Made by a program: the position numbers and the translations under genes. The notes beneath the pieces were generated by a model. The model was given only the letters and a program-made list of their open reading frames with translations. It made no database searches and was not told where the DNA came from. A stretch of 59,035 bases of DNA from Verrucomicrobiota bacterium (GTDB lineage Bacteria; Verrucomicrobiota; Verrucomicrobiia; Limisphaerales; JACPZS01), in assembly GCA_016195385.1 (NCBI GenBank), contig JACPZS010000145.1, positions 1-59,035 of the forward strand, in the 5' to 3' direction. Positions 17,021 through 25,795 of this stretch are shown in pieces. Within the stretch, counting starts at the first letter, position 1. Each line of letters opens with the position of its first letter.

Positions 17021-18964
17021 TCAATACTTCAGAAAGTTTCTTTCAAACCAAAAGTAGTGAAGAAATCTCCACGCCGTCCCGCAGTTCAGCCATGTCCATG
17101 ATTTTAGGTGATCGTGATTTTCGATATATTTAGCCAGCCGCTGGCCTTTGAAAATTGAGTGCGTGCGGAAGCCATTTGATTCAATGAGATCTCGCACCCA
17201 GGGTTGCAGCGGGCCATTAAGCCATTCCGGAAGCGGTGAGTTGAATCCGATTTTGGTTCTCGAAGTCCGAATCGATTCCGGCATCCTGTTCTTCATTGCT
17301 TGACGTGCTACGACTTTCGTCATGTCGTCCTTGAACTTGCTGCAGTCCGGCAAAGAAAAAACCAACGAAACCAGACGCCAGTCCATGAAAGGCATTCGTA
17401 CTTCAACGCCGTGCGCCATCGAAAGGCGGTCAAAATTTCTCAAAATGCTCGGCAAGATCGTGCTATGGAACATTCGATAAAGGGAGCGGTTCTCCGGCCC
17501 CCAATGTTTCGGGAGTTCATCGCGCTGGCATTGGCCGACGAAGTCTTCGGTTTCGGTTGATCCGGTTTCATGCAAAAAGCCTGGGCGAAGCCATCTGCGT
17601 ATCCGCGTTGTCTTGGCATAGAGACCGGCGCAGTCCGGATGGTTTCTCAAAAATCCGGAAACGACCGCCTCCGCCAGTTGTCTGCCGGTTGAACACAACT
17701 TAAGGGTTCGCAGGGTTGCCCAGTATTGCCGGAGTAGTCGCGCATTGGATATAGGAGAACGCCATAGGCTCGGCGCATTGTGGAACAAAAAATAATCTGC
17801 CTGCTTGTAGCCTCCCATCAATTCGTCGGCACCATGTCCGTCCAGGGAAACAACCACCGACGACCGTCTTAATTCCTTATAGATCATCCAGATTGCCGTT
17901 GGCATCGCCAAAGACACGTCGTCGAAATCATGAAATATCCGGTCGAGATTCGTCAGTGCATCGGTTTCACGGATGGGAAAGAAGTGGCCTTTCACCCGGG
18001 CAAAGCGGACAACTTCCTCGGCTTGTGGCTGCTCGTCGTTGGTGGCGTTCGGAAAAGTCGCTACAAAAGTCTGCTGCCAATCACGACTTTGCCGACCATC
18101 CGATTGACTTCGGCCAATTTCCGACAGCGCGCAAACAATTGCCGACGAATCAAAGCCACCACTAAGGCATGAACCGATGGACACATCGCTCCGCATTCGT
18201 AAACGCACCGAGTCATAAAACAATTCTCGAAACTGATCGGCCTGCTCCTCAACAGTCTCAGCCGGCTCGCCCAGATGTTCCAGGGTGTTCCACCAGCGTC
18301 GGAGTGTCAATTTACGGGCGTGAATAAGAGCGTAGTGGCCCGCTTGTAGCCGGTGAACTCCATCCAACATCGTCCGGCGTGCGCCTTCGAGCACCATGCT
18401 ATCCCGCAAAAAAACCTTGGCACTTTCCAGATCGATCCCTGGAACATAGCCCTCCAGATGCTTGAACGACTTGAGTTCTGAAGCGAAAGCAAATCGCTGC
18501 GGAGTCAAACGGTACAGCAGCGGTTTGATGCCAAAGCGATCGCGCGCCAGGAACAAGCGCCGTTCCTGTCGGTCAAAAATGGCAAACGCCCACATGCCGT
18601 TGAAACGCAGCAACGCATCCGGCCCCCACTTTAAGTATGCTGCGAGGATGACTTCAGTATCCGTTTGAGTACGAAACTCGAAACCTTGTTGTTCCAATTC
18701 CTGTCGCAACTCCAAGAAGTTATAAATTTCGCCGTTGTAGGTTATCCAATAGCGGCCATTGGCGTAAGACATGGGTTGCTTGCCGGCTTCGCTCAGGTCC
18801 AGGATTGACAGTCGCCGGTGGCCAAAAGCAATCCCAACCGCATCGTCGCGCCAAATGCCCCTCCCATCCGGCCCTCGATGCGCGAGGGAGTCGGTAAAAC
18901 GATCGATGGAGACCGCCCCGATTGGCTGTCCGTCAAAATTCCAAATGCCGGCTATGCCACACAT
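17021..18964 (-). CDS. AsnB-like glutamine amidotransferase 2
   Basis: Second glutamine-dependent amidotransferase of the locus, 647 aa. It has the N-terminal nucleophile Cys2 in MCGIAGIWNF, HRGPDGRGIW and TYNGEIYNF, then the PP-loop CLSGGFDSSAIV and DGHGADELMGGYKQ. It differs clearly from the copy at 7445-9370, so the two are old paralogues rather than a recent duplication and probably act on different substrates. Amidation of a uronic acid made by the WbpA-type pathway is a plausible role. The first 13 nt overlap the flippase 3' end. Confidence 0.92.
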   Translation of the reverse strand: MCGIAGIWNFDGQPIGAVSIDRFTDSLAHRGPDGRGIWRDDAVGIAFGHRRLSILDLSEAGKQPMSYANGRYWITYNGEIYNFLELRQELEQQGFEFRTQTDTEVILAAYLKWGPDALLRFNGMWAFAIFDRQERRLFLARDRFGIKPLLYRLTPQRFAFASELKSFKHLEGYVPGIDLESAKVFLRDSMVLEGARRTMLDGVHRLQAGHYALIHARKLTLRRWWNTLEHLGEPAETVEEQADQFRELFYDSVRLRMRSDVSIGSCLSGGFDSSAIVCALSEIGRSQSDGRQSRDWQQTFVATFPNATNDEQPQAEEVVRFARVKGHFFPIRETDALTNLDRIFHDFDDVSLAMPTAIWMIYKELRRSSVVVSLDGHGADELMGGYKQADYFLFHNAPSLWRSPISNARLLRQYWATLRTLKLCSTGRQLAEAVVSGFLRNHPDCAGLYAKTTRIRRWLRPGFLHETGSTETEDFVGQCQRDELPKHWGPENRSLYRMFHSTILPSILRNFDRLSMAHGVEVRMPFMDWRLVSLVFSLPDCSKFKDDMTKVVARQAMKNRMPESIRTSRTKIGFNSPLPEWLNGPLQPWVRDLIESNGFRTHSIFKGQRLAKYIENHDHLKSWTWLNCGTAWRFLHYFWFERNFLKY

Positions 18965-20544
18965 GGCACTTTATTCACCTTGGCCGCGACGAGATCTTTT
19001 CCCCAGCAAACAATTCGTCGCAGGTCTTCAAGGTGTTGTCGTCCGTTGGGTAGCAGGACATCCACAGCCAGGACCGCACCTCCGCAAATTGAAGCGATGC
19101 TGATATAACTCGCAATCAGCCAGGCCCAATTGGTGACGATTTTATCCACTCCCAGCAGCCAAAATCCAAGCGACACAATGAGTCCGATCCACACCGGGAA
19201 ATGGAGCGTAACAACCAAGTCCCACACTGACAAATGTTTTTGAAAAATGCTGCGGAGCATAAAAAATCCGAGCACGACCTGTTGGGCCAGCATGGCCGCC
19301 ACCCCGGAAACGGCTGCTGCCTTAAGACCGTAACGGGGCAGCAAACAGGCGCTGACGCCGAACGTCGTGAGACCCGTCGTGATCGTCAGCAAGGCGATCC
19401 AGGTGGTCTTGCCATTGCCCAGCAGGAAAAAATAACTGGCGTTGGTCGCGCAACCAATGGCACCGGTGAGAGCCAAAAAGCGCAGAACAAGTGCGGCCTG
19501 CCTGCCGGTGTCTGGATTGATCCACAAGCTCAACAAAGGTTCCGCCAGAGGCACCAAGGGAATCAGAATCATGACTGACAAAGTCGTCAGCAGCCAACTG
19601 GCGCGCATCAGTTTGTTGGCTTTCTGCTCCAGCGTTTCACTGCTCGTGGCACTAAACATGGGGAAGAGCACTTCCGACATCCGGAAGACGACGAGGTAGG
19701 CTCGCGACTCCAGGCTGAACGCGGCATTATAGAGTCCCAAAGCCGTCGGTGTGAGAAAGACCCCGAGCAAGAACCTTTCGGACTGACTTGCTAGCAGCCC
19801 GCCAATCTGAGCCAAGGTCTGCCAGCCGCCATAATGAAACGAGCTTCGCCAAACTTCGCGGAACAACTTTGGGCGCAATGTCAATTTCCCGAAAACTTGA
19901 CGGCCGCAAATGTACCAGGCGGCGCTCGCAAATACACTCGCAATGGCGTTGGCCAGTGTGTAACCCAGCAGGCCGCCGCCGCCCATGACAAAGCTTATGC
20001 TCAACGCCGCCGTGACCGTCGCGGACAGAACCTGCACGATGGCCACTTTTTTGAACTGTTGAAAGGCAGCCGGGATTCCCATGAAGACTGCGGCAATCTG
20101 GCTGAAGAACCACCCGAAGGCGACAACCAAGAAGCATTGACTAACTAATTCGTGTTCAGAGGCTGTGATCTTAAAAAAACGGAAAACCAGACTCGGCCCG
20201 GCCAGCCAAAGAAGCAGGCCGCCAAGTAACCCCACCAGCAAGTTCATCCAGAGTGTGGTGCGCAAATACTTGGCCGCGGTTTCCAAGTCACCAGCCTGGG
20301 CGTGTTGGGCCACGTACTTGATGGTCGCTTCGCCAAAACCGAGATTCGCCAGACCGAGCGGGGCGAGAATCACACCGAAAATCCCGAAGATGCCAAAATG
20401 CTCCAGGCCAAGGCGGTTAATAACCATCGGCAGAATGACGAGGCCAATAACGAACGACCAGGCGAACGGAACAATGTTCCACAACGCATTGCCAACGGTT
20501 CGTTCGGCGAGTCTGTTTTCCTTTATGGGTGATTTTGCAGACAC
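18952..20544 (-). CDS. wzx: Polysaccharide flippase (Wzx/MATE-like)
   Basis: Integral membrane protein of 530 aa with about 12-14 transmembrane segments, predicted to move lipid-linked repeat units across the inner membrane. The first segments (TVGNALWNIVPFAWSFVIGLVILP, then FGIFGIFGVILAPLGLANLGFGEATIKYVAQ) match the polysaccharide biosynthesis/MVF superfamily. The start is GTG at 20544. A 106-nt gap with no recognisable element separates it from the WbpE-like gene, and its 3' end overlaps the next gene by 13 nt. Naming it wzx is by family and context. Confidence 0.88.
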   Translation of the reverse strand: MSAKSPIKENRLAERTVGNALWNIVPFAWSFVIGLVILPMVINRLGLEHFGIFGIFGVILAPLGLANLGFGEATIKYVAQHAQAGDLETAAKYLRTTLWMNLLVGLLGGLLLWLAGPSLVFRFFKITASEHELVSQCFLVVAFGWFFSQIAAVFMGIPAAFQQFKKVAIVQVLSATVTAALSISFVMGGGGLLGYTLANAIASVFASAAWYICGRQVFGKLTLRPKLFREVWRSSFHYGGWQTLAQIGGLLASQSERFLLGVFLTPTALGLYNAAFSLESRAYLVVFRMSEVLFPMFSATSSETLEQKANKLMRASWLLTTLSVMILIPLVPLAEPLLSLWINPDTGRQAALVLRFLALTGAIGCATNASYFFLLGNGKTTWIALLTITTGLTTFGVSACLLPRYGLKAAAVSGVAAMLAQQVVLGFFMLRSIFQKHLSVWDLVVTLHFPVWIGLIVSLGFWLLGVDKIVTNWAWLIASYISIASICGGAVLAVDVLLPNGRQHLEDLRRIVCWGKDLVAAKVNKVPCVA

Positions 20545-20650
20545 GTGCCGTTTTCAGTTTGAACCGGTATTACGATGGTTAAAGATGCGAACACGGTGAA
20601 GAATCAGAAGAGATTGTCAGTCGCCGTACGCGGCGACAGGACGGCTTGCG

Positions 20651-21850
20651 TCAAGCTTGGAAGAACTCGCGGATGGAGGCGCAAACGTATTCTTTTTGCT
20701 CGTTTGCAAGCTCGGGATAAACTGGGATGCTCAAAACCTCTTGCGCCAGTCGCGTGGCCCAGGGTAATGAGGAACTGGCCACACCCAGATGGGCAAAACA
20801 TTCCTGAGCATGCATCGGCACCGGATAGTAAATTTCGGTTCCAATTTCCTTCGCAGTCAAAAATGCCCTTAACTTTTCCCGTCTTCCCTGGCCTATCACT
20901 CGAAGTGTGTATTGGTTCCAGATGTGTTCGTTGTGCTGAAGGGCGCTGGGCAAAATCAGCCCAGCATCAATCTTCGACGCCCTCGCATTGATGCGCGCGG
21001 CTTGCACCTGGCAACAGCATTCGGAGTCGCCGCCTATCGCCACTCCGGGAATTCCACGCAACTGCTCGGTGTAGTAACCCGCATTGGCGCTGCGCCGCAG
21101 CGAGTATGATTGACAATGGGGAAGCTTGACGGAGAGGAGCGCGGCTTGGAGTGGATCGATGCGGAAGTTGCCGCCGACGTATTTGTGATAATACTTCGGT
21201 TGCGAGCCGTGAGTGCGAAAGATCCGCGCCTTGTCAGCCAAGGCATCGTCATTGGTCACCAACATGCCACTGTCCCCGAAACCGCCGAGATTTTTGGATG
21301 GGAAGAAGCTGAACGTGCCGAACGTGCCAATCCCCCCCACGAACCTTTCTTTGTATCGAGCACCTAACGATTGAGCGGCGTCCTCAATCACCGCCAGCTT
21401 GTGTTCAGCGGCCAGCCTCATCAACCCATCCATCTCAGCCGCCTGTCCAAACAAGTGGACAGGGATGATGGCTTTGGTTTTGGTCGTAACTTTGCGCGCG
21501 ACATCGACGATATCGAGATTGAAACAGACCGGGCAGGAATCAACAAAAACCGGCTTCGCACCCACGCGGGCAACGCATCCCGCCGTGGCGAAAAAAGTGA
21601 AACTGGGACAGATCACTTCATCCCCGGCACCAATTCCCAATGTCATCAAGGCCAAAAGTATCGCATCCGTTCCGGAAGAAACTCCGATGGCATGCCTGAC
21701 CCCGATCATCCGCGCTACGGAGGCTTCAAATCCTTGCACTTCGGCCCCGAGAATATACTGCCCGGATCGTAGGACGCGCATAAAAGCCGTCTGTAATTCA
21801 GGTTCAAGCGTCGAATTTTGCGCGAGCAAGTCAAGCAGAGGTGTTTTCAC
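20651..21850 (-). CDS. WbpE-like UDP-3-keto-sugar aminotransferase (DegT family)
   Basis: PLP-dependent aminotransferase of about 399 aa. In the Pseudomonas O-antigen pathway WbpE aminates C3 of UDP-2-acetamido-3-keto-glucuronate. The PLP lysine is K186 in FSFFPSKNLGGFGDSGM, a sequence typical of WbpE/FdtB-type 3-aminotransferases, and the N-terminus KTPLLDLLAQN fits. I chose the GTG at 21850, 14 nt after the formyltransferase stop, because homologues start just before the PLLDL motif; a TTG at 21874 is also in frame. Its neighbours encode the two preceding pathway steps and a formyltransferase. Confidence 0.87.
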   Translation of the reverse strand: MKTPLLDLLAQNSTLEPELQTAFMRVLRSGQYILGAEVQGFEASVARMIGVRHAIGVSSGTDAILLALMTLGIGAGDEVICPSFTFFATAGCVARVGAKPVFVDSCPVCFNLDIVDVARKVTTKTKAIIPVHLFGQAAEMDGLMRLAAEHKLAVIEDAAQSLGARYKERFVGGIGTFGTFSFFPSKNLGGFGDSGMLVTNDDALADKARIFRTHGSQPKYYHKYVGGNFRIDPLQAALLSVKLPHCQSYSLRRSANAGYYTEQLRGIPGVAIGGDSECCCQVQAARINARASKIDAGLILPSALQHNEHIWNQYTLRVIGQGRREKLRAFLTAKEIGTEIYYPVPMHAQECFAHLGVASSSLPWATRLAQEVLSIPVYPELANEQKEYVCASIREFFQA

Positions 21851-21863
21851 AAAAAATCTGGAG

Positions 21864-22583
21864 CTAAGGCGCAAACGTCAGCGTGGCCAGCTCGTTCTGG
21901 TTCAACCGTTCTGCAAGCAAGCGCGGGAGTTCACGCTCCAATTCTGGAGGCATTTTCCGATGAAGCGGCGAACTTGCCACCAGCGGAAACTCAACCAGTC
22001 GCTGCTTTGCCAGCGCCGTTAGAACGGCGGGTAACATTTCCAGTTCGGTGTCGCTGAGGCGGAGTGAAAGATCGATTAATTCATCGTCTGGATAAGTGGC
22101 AATCGCTTGTCGCAAAATGATTCGCCCGGCATCGATCCGTTCATCAATGACGTGCGCAGTAACTCCCATCGGTTTGTTTTCATAAATGGCCCACTGGAGC
22201 GCGTCCATTCCGCGCACTTCAGGGATCAGGCCGGGATGAAAATTGACAACCCCAATCCGTGGTGCCGAAACGACCGGCTCCTTGAGGATGCGCGCGCCCG
22301 CGATCACTCCGACATCCACGGCAAGCTCCTTGATCAAGTCGGCGCACTGCTGGCTCTTGTGATCGACCACCTCATAACGCCAGCCCAGCCGCTCGGAAAT
22401 CACGCGCGGATGGATCAATGCGCCGTGGCGCGGTTTCACGCGCAACGTGGACGACGGGATGTTCAATTTCACCGGATCCGCCGCCAACACCACAACTACC
22501 TGGGCTTTTTCGAGGAACAGCCGGAGGAGGAATTCCTGGGTCTTTCGATGCGGAAAATTGTATGCGAAAACAGCGAGCTTCAT
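21864..22583 (-). CDS. Sugar N-formyltransferase-like protein
   Basis: Formyltransferase-fold protein of about 239 aa expected to use N10-formyltetrahydrofolate. The catalytic triad of the superfamily is visible: N114 and H116 in VVNFHPGLIPEVRG and D151 in HVIDERIDAGRII. It is too divergent and wrongly placed for Fmt (Met-tRNA) or PurN. It sits between wbpB- and wbpE-like genes, exactly where a WbpD-type acetyltransferase would be expected, so formylation of the C3 amine is the simplest hypothesis. The ATG at 22583 is preferred to the TTG at 22589. Confidence 0.82.
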   Translation of the reverse strand: MKLAVFAYNFPHRKTQEFLLRLFLEKAQVVVVLAADPVKLNIPSSTLRVKPRHGALIHPRVISERLGWRYEVVDHKSQQCADLIKELAVDVGVIAGARILKEPVVSAPRIGVVNFHPGLIPEVRGMDALQWAIYENKPMGVTAHVIDERIDAGRIILRQAIATYPDDELIDLSLRLSDTELEMLPAVLTALAKQRLVEFPLVASSPLHRKMPPELERELPRLLAERLNQNELATLTFAP

Positions 22584-22640
22584 TGCCAAACATTGAAGAG
22601 TTTCATTCCACGACCGTCAACCAACTGCCGCAGGCTACAC

Positions 22641-23636
22641 TCAGATCTCATTCAAGCTGATCGGGCGTCCGTTGAGTTGCAGGGAACATTGGCAGGCTTG
22701 GAGAATCTTCAGAACATTGACGCCGCTCGTGGCATCACTGAGCGGGGTCGCGCGCGAAAGGACGCAGTCGAGAAAATGCTGACACTCTCGGCGCAGCGGT
22801 TCCTCCGGGGCAATCGACACCACCGAGGCTTCTCCCCTGAGCAGAACTGGCTGCTGGTTGTTGAATTCGACGCGTTGATTGAACAGTCTCAGTTTATTGT
22901 CGGGGGCAGTGTCATTAAAGACCGCCATCTGCCGATCTCCCACCACCACAAGCTGCTGCTCCTTGAAAGGGTTGAGCCAACTCACAAAAATATGCGCGCG
23001 CACCCCGGATTGAAAGCGGAGGCAGGAGACAGTGACATCCGCAAGGTTTGGTGTAATGTAGCTGCCGCCAACACATGTGGCTTCGATCGGCATTTCGCCG
23101 AACAAGCGCAGGATAACCGCAATGTCATGCGGCGCAAAACTCCACAAAGCGTTTTCTTCCGTGCGAATTTTTCCGAAGTTGAGCCGATTGGAGTAGATGT
23201 AATTGACGCGCCCCAGTTCACCCGCCGCCACTAATTCGCGCAATTTCAATACGGCAGGATGATACTCCAAGAGATGGCCCACCATTAAGATGCGTCCGTG
23301 CTGTTGCGCGCTTGCCTGCATCCTCAGCCCTTGAAGGTAATTGAGCGCCATGGGCTTTTCCACAAATACATCCTTGCCGCTCTCCAGCGCGCGGAGGGTC
23401 AAGGTTTCGTGCGTTTCAGCGGGCGTTGCCAGGACCACACCGGCCACATCTTCGCGCTGAAAAATCGAGTCAAAATCGTCAACCACCTCGACGGTGGGTG
23501 CTATTTGCCGGGCTTTGACGCGACCGGCTTCAGCAACATCCCCCACCAATCGCAGCGCGCCCAATTGATGAAAATTCCGAACGAGATTCTGCCCCCAGTA
23601 ACCACAACCCAACACCGCGATGTGCGGCGTTTTCAT
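22641..23636 (-). CDS. WbpB/WlbA-like Gfo/Idh/MocA oxidoreductase
   Basis: NAD-dependent dehydrogenase of about 331 aa predicted to oxidise C3 of UDP-GlcNAcA to the 3-keto sugar. The Rossmann loop is AVLGCGYWGQN, the catalytic lysine lies in EKP at residues 93-95, and the sequence NRLNFGKIRTEENALWSFAP with the HDI that follows is a strong WlbA-type signature. The ATG at 23636 (MKTPHIAVLG) starts just before the first beta-strand and is preferred to the start at 23657. It lies 97 nt downstream of the WbpA-like gene. Confidence 0.9.
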   Translation of the reverse strand: MKTPHIAVLGCGYWGQNLVRNFHQLGALRLVGDVAEAGRVKARQIAPTVEVVDDFDSIFQREDVAGVVLATPAETHETLTLRALESGKDVFVEKPMALNYLQGLRMQASAQQHGRILMVGHLLEYHPAVLKLRELVAAGELGRVNYIYSNRLNFGKIRTEENALWSFAPHDIAVILRLFGEMPIEATCVGGSYITPNLADVTVSCLRFQSGVRAHIFVSWLNPFKEQQLVVVGDRQMAVFNDTAPDNKLRLFNQRVEFNNQQPVLLRGEASVVSIAPEEPLRRECQHFLDCVLSRATPLSDATSGVNVLKILQACQCSLQLNGRPISLNEI

Positions 23637-23733
23637 TCTGCCGTTGTCATGTCGCACAAAGTGTTTTTCAAACAGCCTGGCAGGCCAAGCCTTAGTTCAA
23701 TGGAACTGCTCACTGGCATGTTGGCATCTGACT

Positions 23734-25020
23734 TCACGCTTTCCAAACCTGGCCAGCTTTGGTTCTGACCTGCGCCAGGACATTGCGCGTGTCCACGATA
23801 CAGGCAGTCCAATCCGCCAACTCCTGATAGTTAACCTCGGTATGTGCCGTCATGATGACAGCCGCGTCAAACAAGCTCAGGGTTGCCTGTTTCCATTCGA
23901 TCGACTTATGTCCCTGCCATTGGATGTGCTCACGGGTCGGCGGAATCTGTGGAATAAAAGGATCAAAGTAATCCACCAACGCGCCACGTTGCTTCAACGC
24001 ATCCATCAACCTGAACGTAGGAGATTCGCGCATGTCGTCCACATCCGCTTTGTAAGCGAGTCCGAGGAACAAAATCCGGCTGCCGTTCACCGGCTTGCGG
24101 TGCGCGTTAAGTGCCTCGGTGAGGCGATGCATCACGTACTCAGGCATGGTGGTGTTAATCTCGCCGGCCAGCTCGATGAAGCGCGTGTTCTGTCCGAACT
24201 CACGCGCCTTCCAGGTGAGATAGAACGGGTCGATGGGAATGCAATGCCCGCCGAGGCCCGGCCCCGGATAAAACGGCATGAACCCAAACGGCTTGGTTTT
24301 GGCGGCGGCGATGACCTCCCAGATGTCGATACCCATCGCGGCGTAAACGACCTTCAACTCGTTCACCAGCGCGATGTTGACGCTGCGAAAAATGTTTTCG
24401 AGCAGCTTGGTGGATTCCGCGACACGGCACGATGAGACCGGCACCAGCGTTTTGATCGCGCGGCCGTAAAGCGCTTTGGCTTTTTCCAAACAGGCGGGCG
24501 TGAATCCGCCGATGATTTTCGGAATCTCGCCGACGCGGCTCTTCGGGTTGCCGGGATCTTCGCGCTCCGGCGAATACGCCAAAAAAAAGTCCATGCCGGC
24601 CTTCAAGCCCGAACCCGTTTCGAGCACGGCGCGCAAATCGCCTTCCGTCGTGCCCGGGTACGTAGTTGATTCGAGCACGACCAAAATTCCCTTCGGCAAA
24701 TGCGGGGCAATTGCCTCGCCGGTTTTCAAGATGTATGAAATATCCGGCTCGCGATTCGAGTTGAGGGGCGTTGGCACGCACAGAATCACCGCGTCCAATT
24801 CCTTGACGCGTGCAAAATCCGTCGTCGCGCGGAAACGTCCGGCGGCCACTTGCTCGCGCAGCGTGGCGCTTTCGATGTGTTTGATATAGCTGCGACCGGC
24901 GTGGATGGCTTCGATCTTGGCGGCGTCGATGTCGAGTCCAAGCACGGTCACGCCCGAGCGCGCGAATTGCAACGAGAGCGGCAAACCCACGTAGCCAAGG
25001 CCGATGATGGCGATCTTCAC
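23734..25020 (-). CDS. UDP-N-acetylglucosamine 6-dehydrogenase (WbpA-like)
   Basis: Four-electron oxidase of 428 aa that converts the C6 hydroxymethyl of a UDP-HexNAc to a carboxylate. The N-terminal NAD loop is IIGLGYVGLPL, and catalytic C260 is in GPGLGGHCIPIDPFYL with a supporting lysine in ESTKLLEN. The GRSYIKHI segment and the run NREPDISYILKTGEAIAPHL are characteristic of the WbpA branch rather than UDP-glucose dehydrogenase (Ugd). It supplies the uronic acid for the WbpB/WbpE steps. A 125-nt gap with no clear element separates it from the Zn-ribbon gene upstream. Confidence 0.92.
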   Translation of the reverse strand: MKIAIIGLGYVGLPLSLQFARSGVTVLGLDIDAAKIEAIHAGRSYIKHIESATLREQVAAGRFRATTDFARVKELDAVILCVPTPLNSNREPDISYILKTGEAIAPHLPKGILVVLESTTYPGTTEGDLRAVLETGSGLKAGMDFFLAYSPEREDPGNPKSRVGEIPKIIGGFTPACLEKAKALYGRAIKTLVPVSSCRVAESTKLLENIFRSVNIALVNELKVVYAAMGIDIWEVIAAAKTKPFGFMPFYPGPGLGGHCIPIDPFYLTWKAREFGQNTRFIELAGEINTTMPEYVMHRLTEALNAHRKPVNGSRILFLGLAYKADVDDMRESPTFRLMDALKQRGALVDYFDPFIPQIPPTREHIQWQGHKSIEWKQATLSLFDAAVIMTAHTEVNYQELADWTACIVDTRNVLAQVRTKAGQVWKA

Positions 25021-25145
25021 GCGTGCTTAACGCAGACGACGAAATTGAACCGAAAAGCGTTTATTTGAACCGCCGCGACGGTGGAACGCAGCAGCGGGGC
25101 GGCTGTTGGCTCGCGCAGTATTAGGCAATTTGCTGATTTTCATGA

Positions 25146-25676
25146 TTAACACCAGTCTGTATGATATGATCCTATTTCCTTGGCCCACAACCTGCCGCAC
25201 TCCGGACATTTGAATTCGCCGGTTACTATATGTTTAATGCTAGTGTTTTGGTTTTCCCGTCGTTCCGACGTTGAAACAGGCTTGAACTCGTGGTCACTAC
25301 AGACATGATGACCGTTCGGACATGTACAGTGACTTTTCATAGCGGACGAGTTCATGATCTTGACATCGTCACTCAACCGGGTCGTGACGAGATACCTATC
25401 TAAGAATAGTTCATCAGCAAGATGCTCTAAAGCGGAGTCGGGATAGATTCGCGCACCGCAAACGATGCAAAGTAGAACCTGCGTTTTTATCCTTGCGAGG
25501 GCTTCTCCGTAGCGACTTTCCAAGCTCCGCCTCTTCGTCGTCAGGGCAGTTGGAGAGTCATCTTTACAGAACAATTTGCCGTTTTCTTTTGTGAGGTGCT
25601 CGCCGCAAAAAAATCCTCCACACTCCTTGCATTGGCCCTGGGTTTCTCGGTGACATCGATCGTAAAGGCATTTCAT
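25146..25676 (-). CDS. Cys-rich putative zinc-binding protein
   Basis: I do not recognise the family as a whole. The 176-aa protein has several metal-binding clusters: C3, C8, C16, C19, C24, H27 and C37 at the N-terminus (CHRETQGQCKECGGFFCGEH, AN1- or B-box-like spacing), a CIVCG knuckle at 70-73, CTCPNGHHVCSDH at 117-129 and a C-terminal CPECG ribbon. There is no signal peptide or membrane segment, so it is probably cytoplasmic. Its base composition looks visibly more AT-rich than the flanking sugar genes and its function does not fit them, so it may be a later insertion. A hairpin lies just upstream. Confidence 0.7.
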   Translation of the reverse strand: MKCLYDRCHRETQGQCKECGGFFCGEHLTKENGKLFCKDDSPTALTTKRRSLESRYGEALARIKTQVLLCIVCGARIYPDSALEHLADELFLDRYLVTTRLSDDVKIMNSSAMKSHCTCPNGHHVCSDHEFKPVSTSERRENQNTSIKHIVTGEFKCPECGRLWAKEIGSYHTDWC

Positions 25677-25716
25677 TATGAAGACATGCGCTCAGGTTGC
25701 CTAACTTCTAAGTGAG

Positions 25717-25740
25717 CCGCAATTTTTGCGGTTTTATTTT
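25717..25740 (+). terminator. Intrinsic-terminator-like hairpin in plus orientation
   Basis: Perfect 6-bp arms CCGCAA (25717-25722) and TTGCGG (25726-25731), loop TTT, followed by TTTTATTTT. It reads as a Rho-independent terminator on the plus strand, yet no plus-strand gene lies nearby. It sits between the WbpP-like gene and the Zn-ribbon gene, both on the minus strand. It may block antisense transcription or be left over from an insertion event. Confidence 0.5.
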
Positions 25741-25795
25741 CATCTTCCGGGATGTGCATCGCAAAAGAGTAACGCGATGATTCGGCAGTTCGATG

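Noticed and set aside
21864-22583. Housekeeping Met-tRNA or GAR formyltransferase
   Set aside because: Size near 239 aa, low similarity to Fmt apart from the core triad, and placement inside the amino-uronate gene set favour a sugar N-formyltransferase.
22107-23234. Long plus-strand reading frame (375 codons) opposite the formyltransferase and WbpB-like genes
   Set aside because: It is antisense to two conserved genes with clear motifs, its translation shows no domain features, and long antisense frames are expected in GC-rich DNA.
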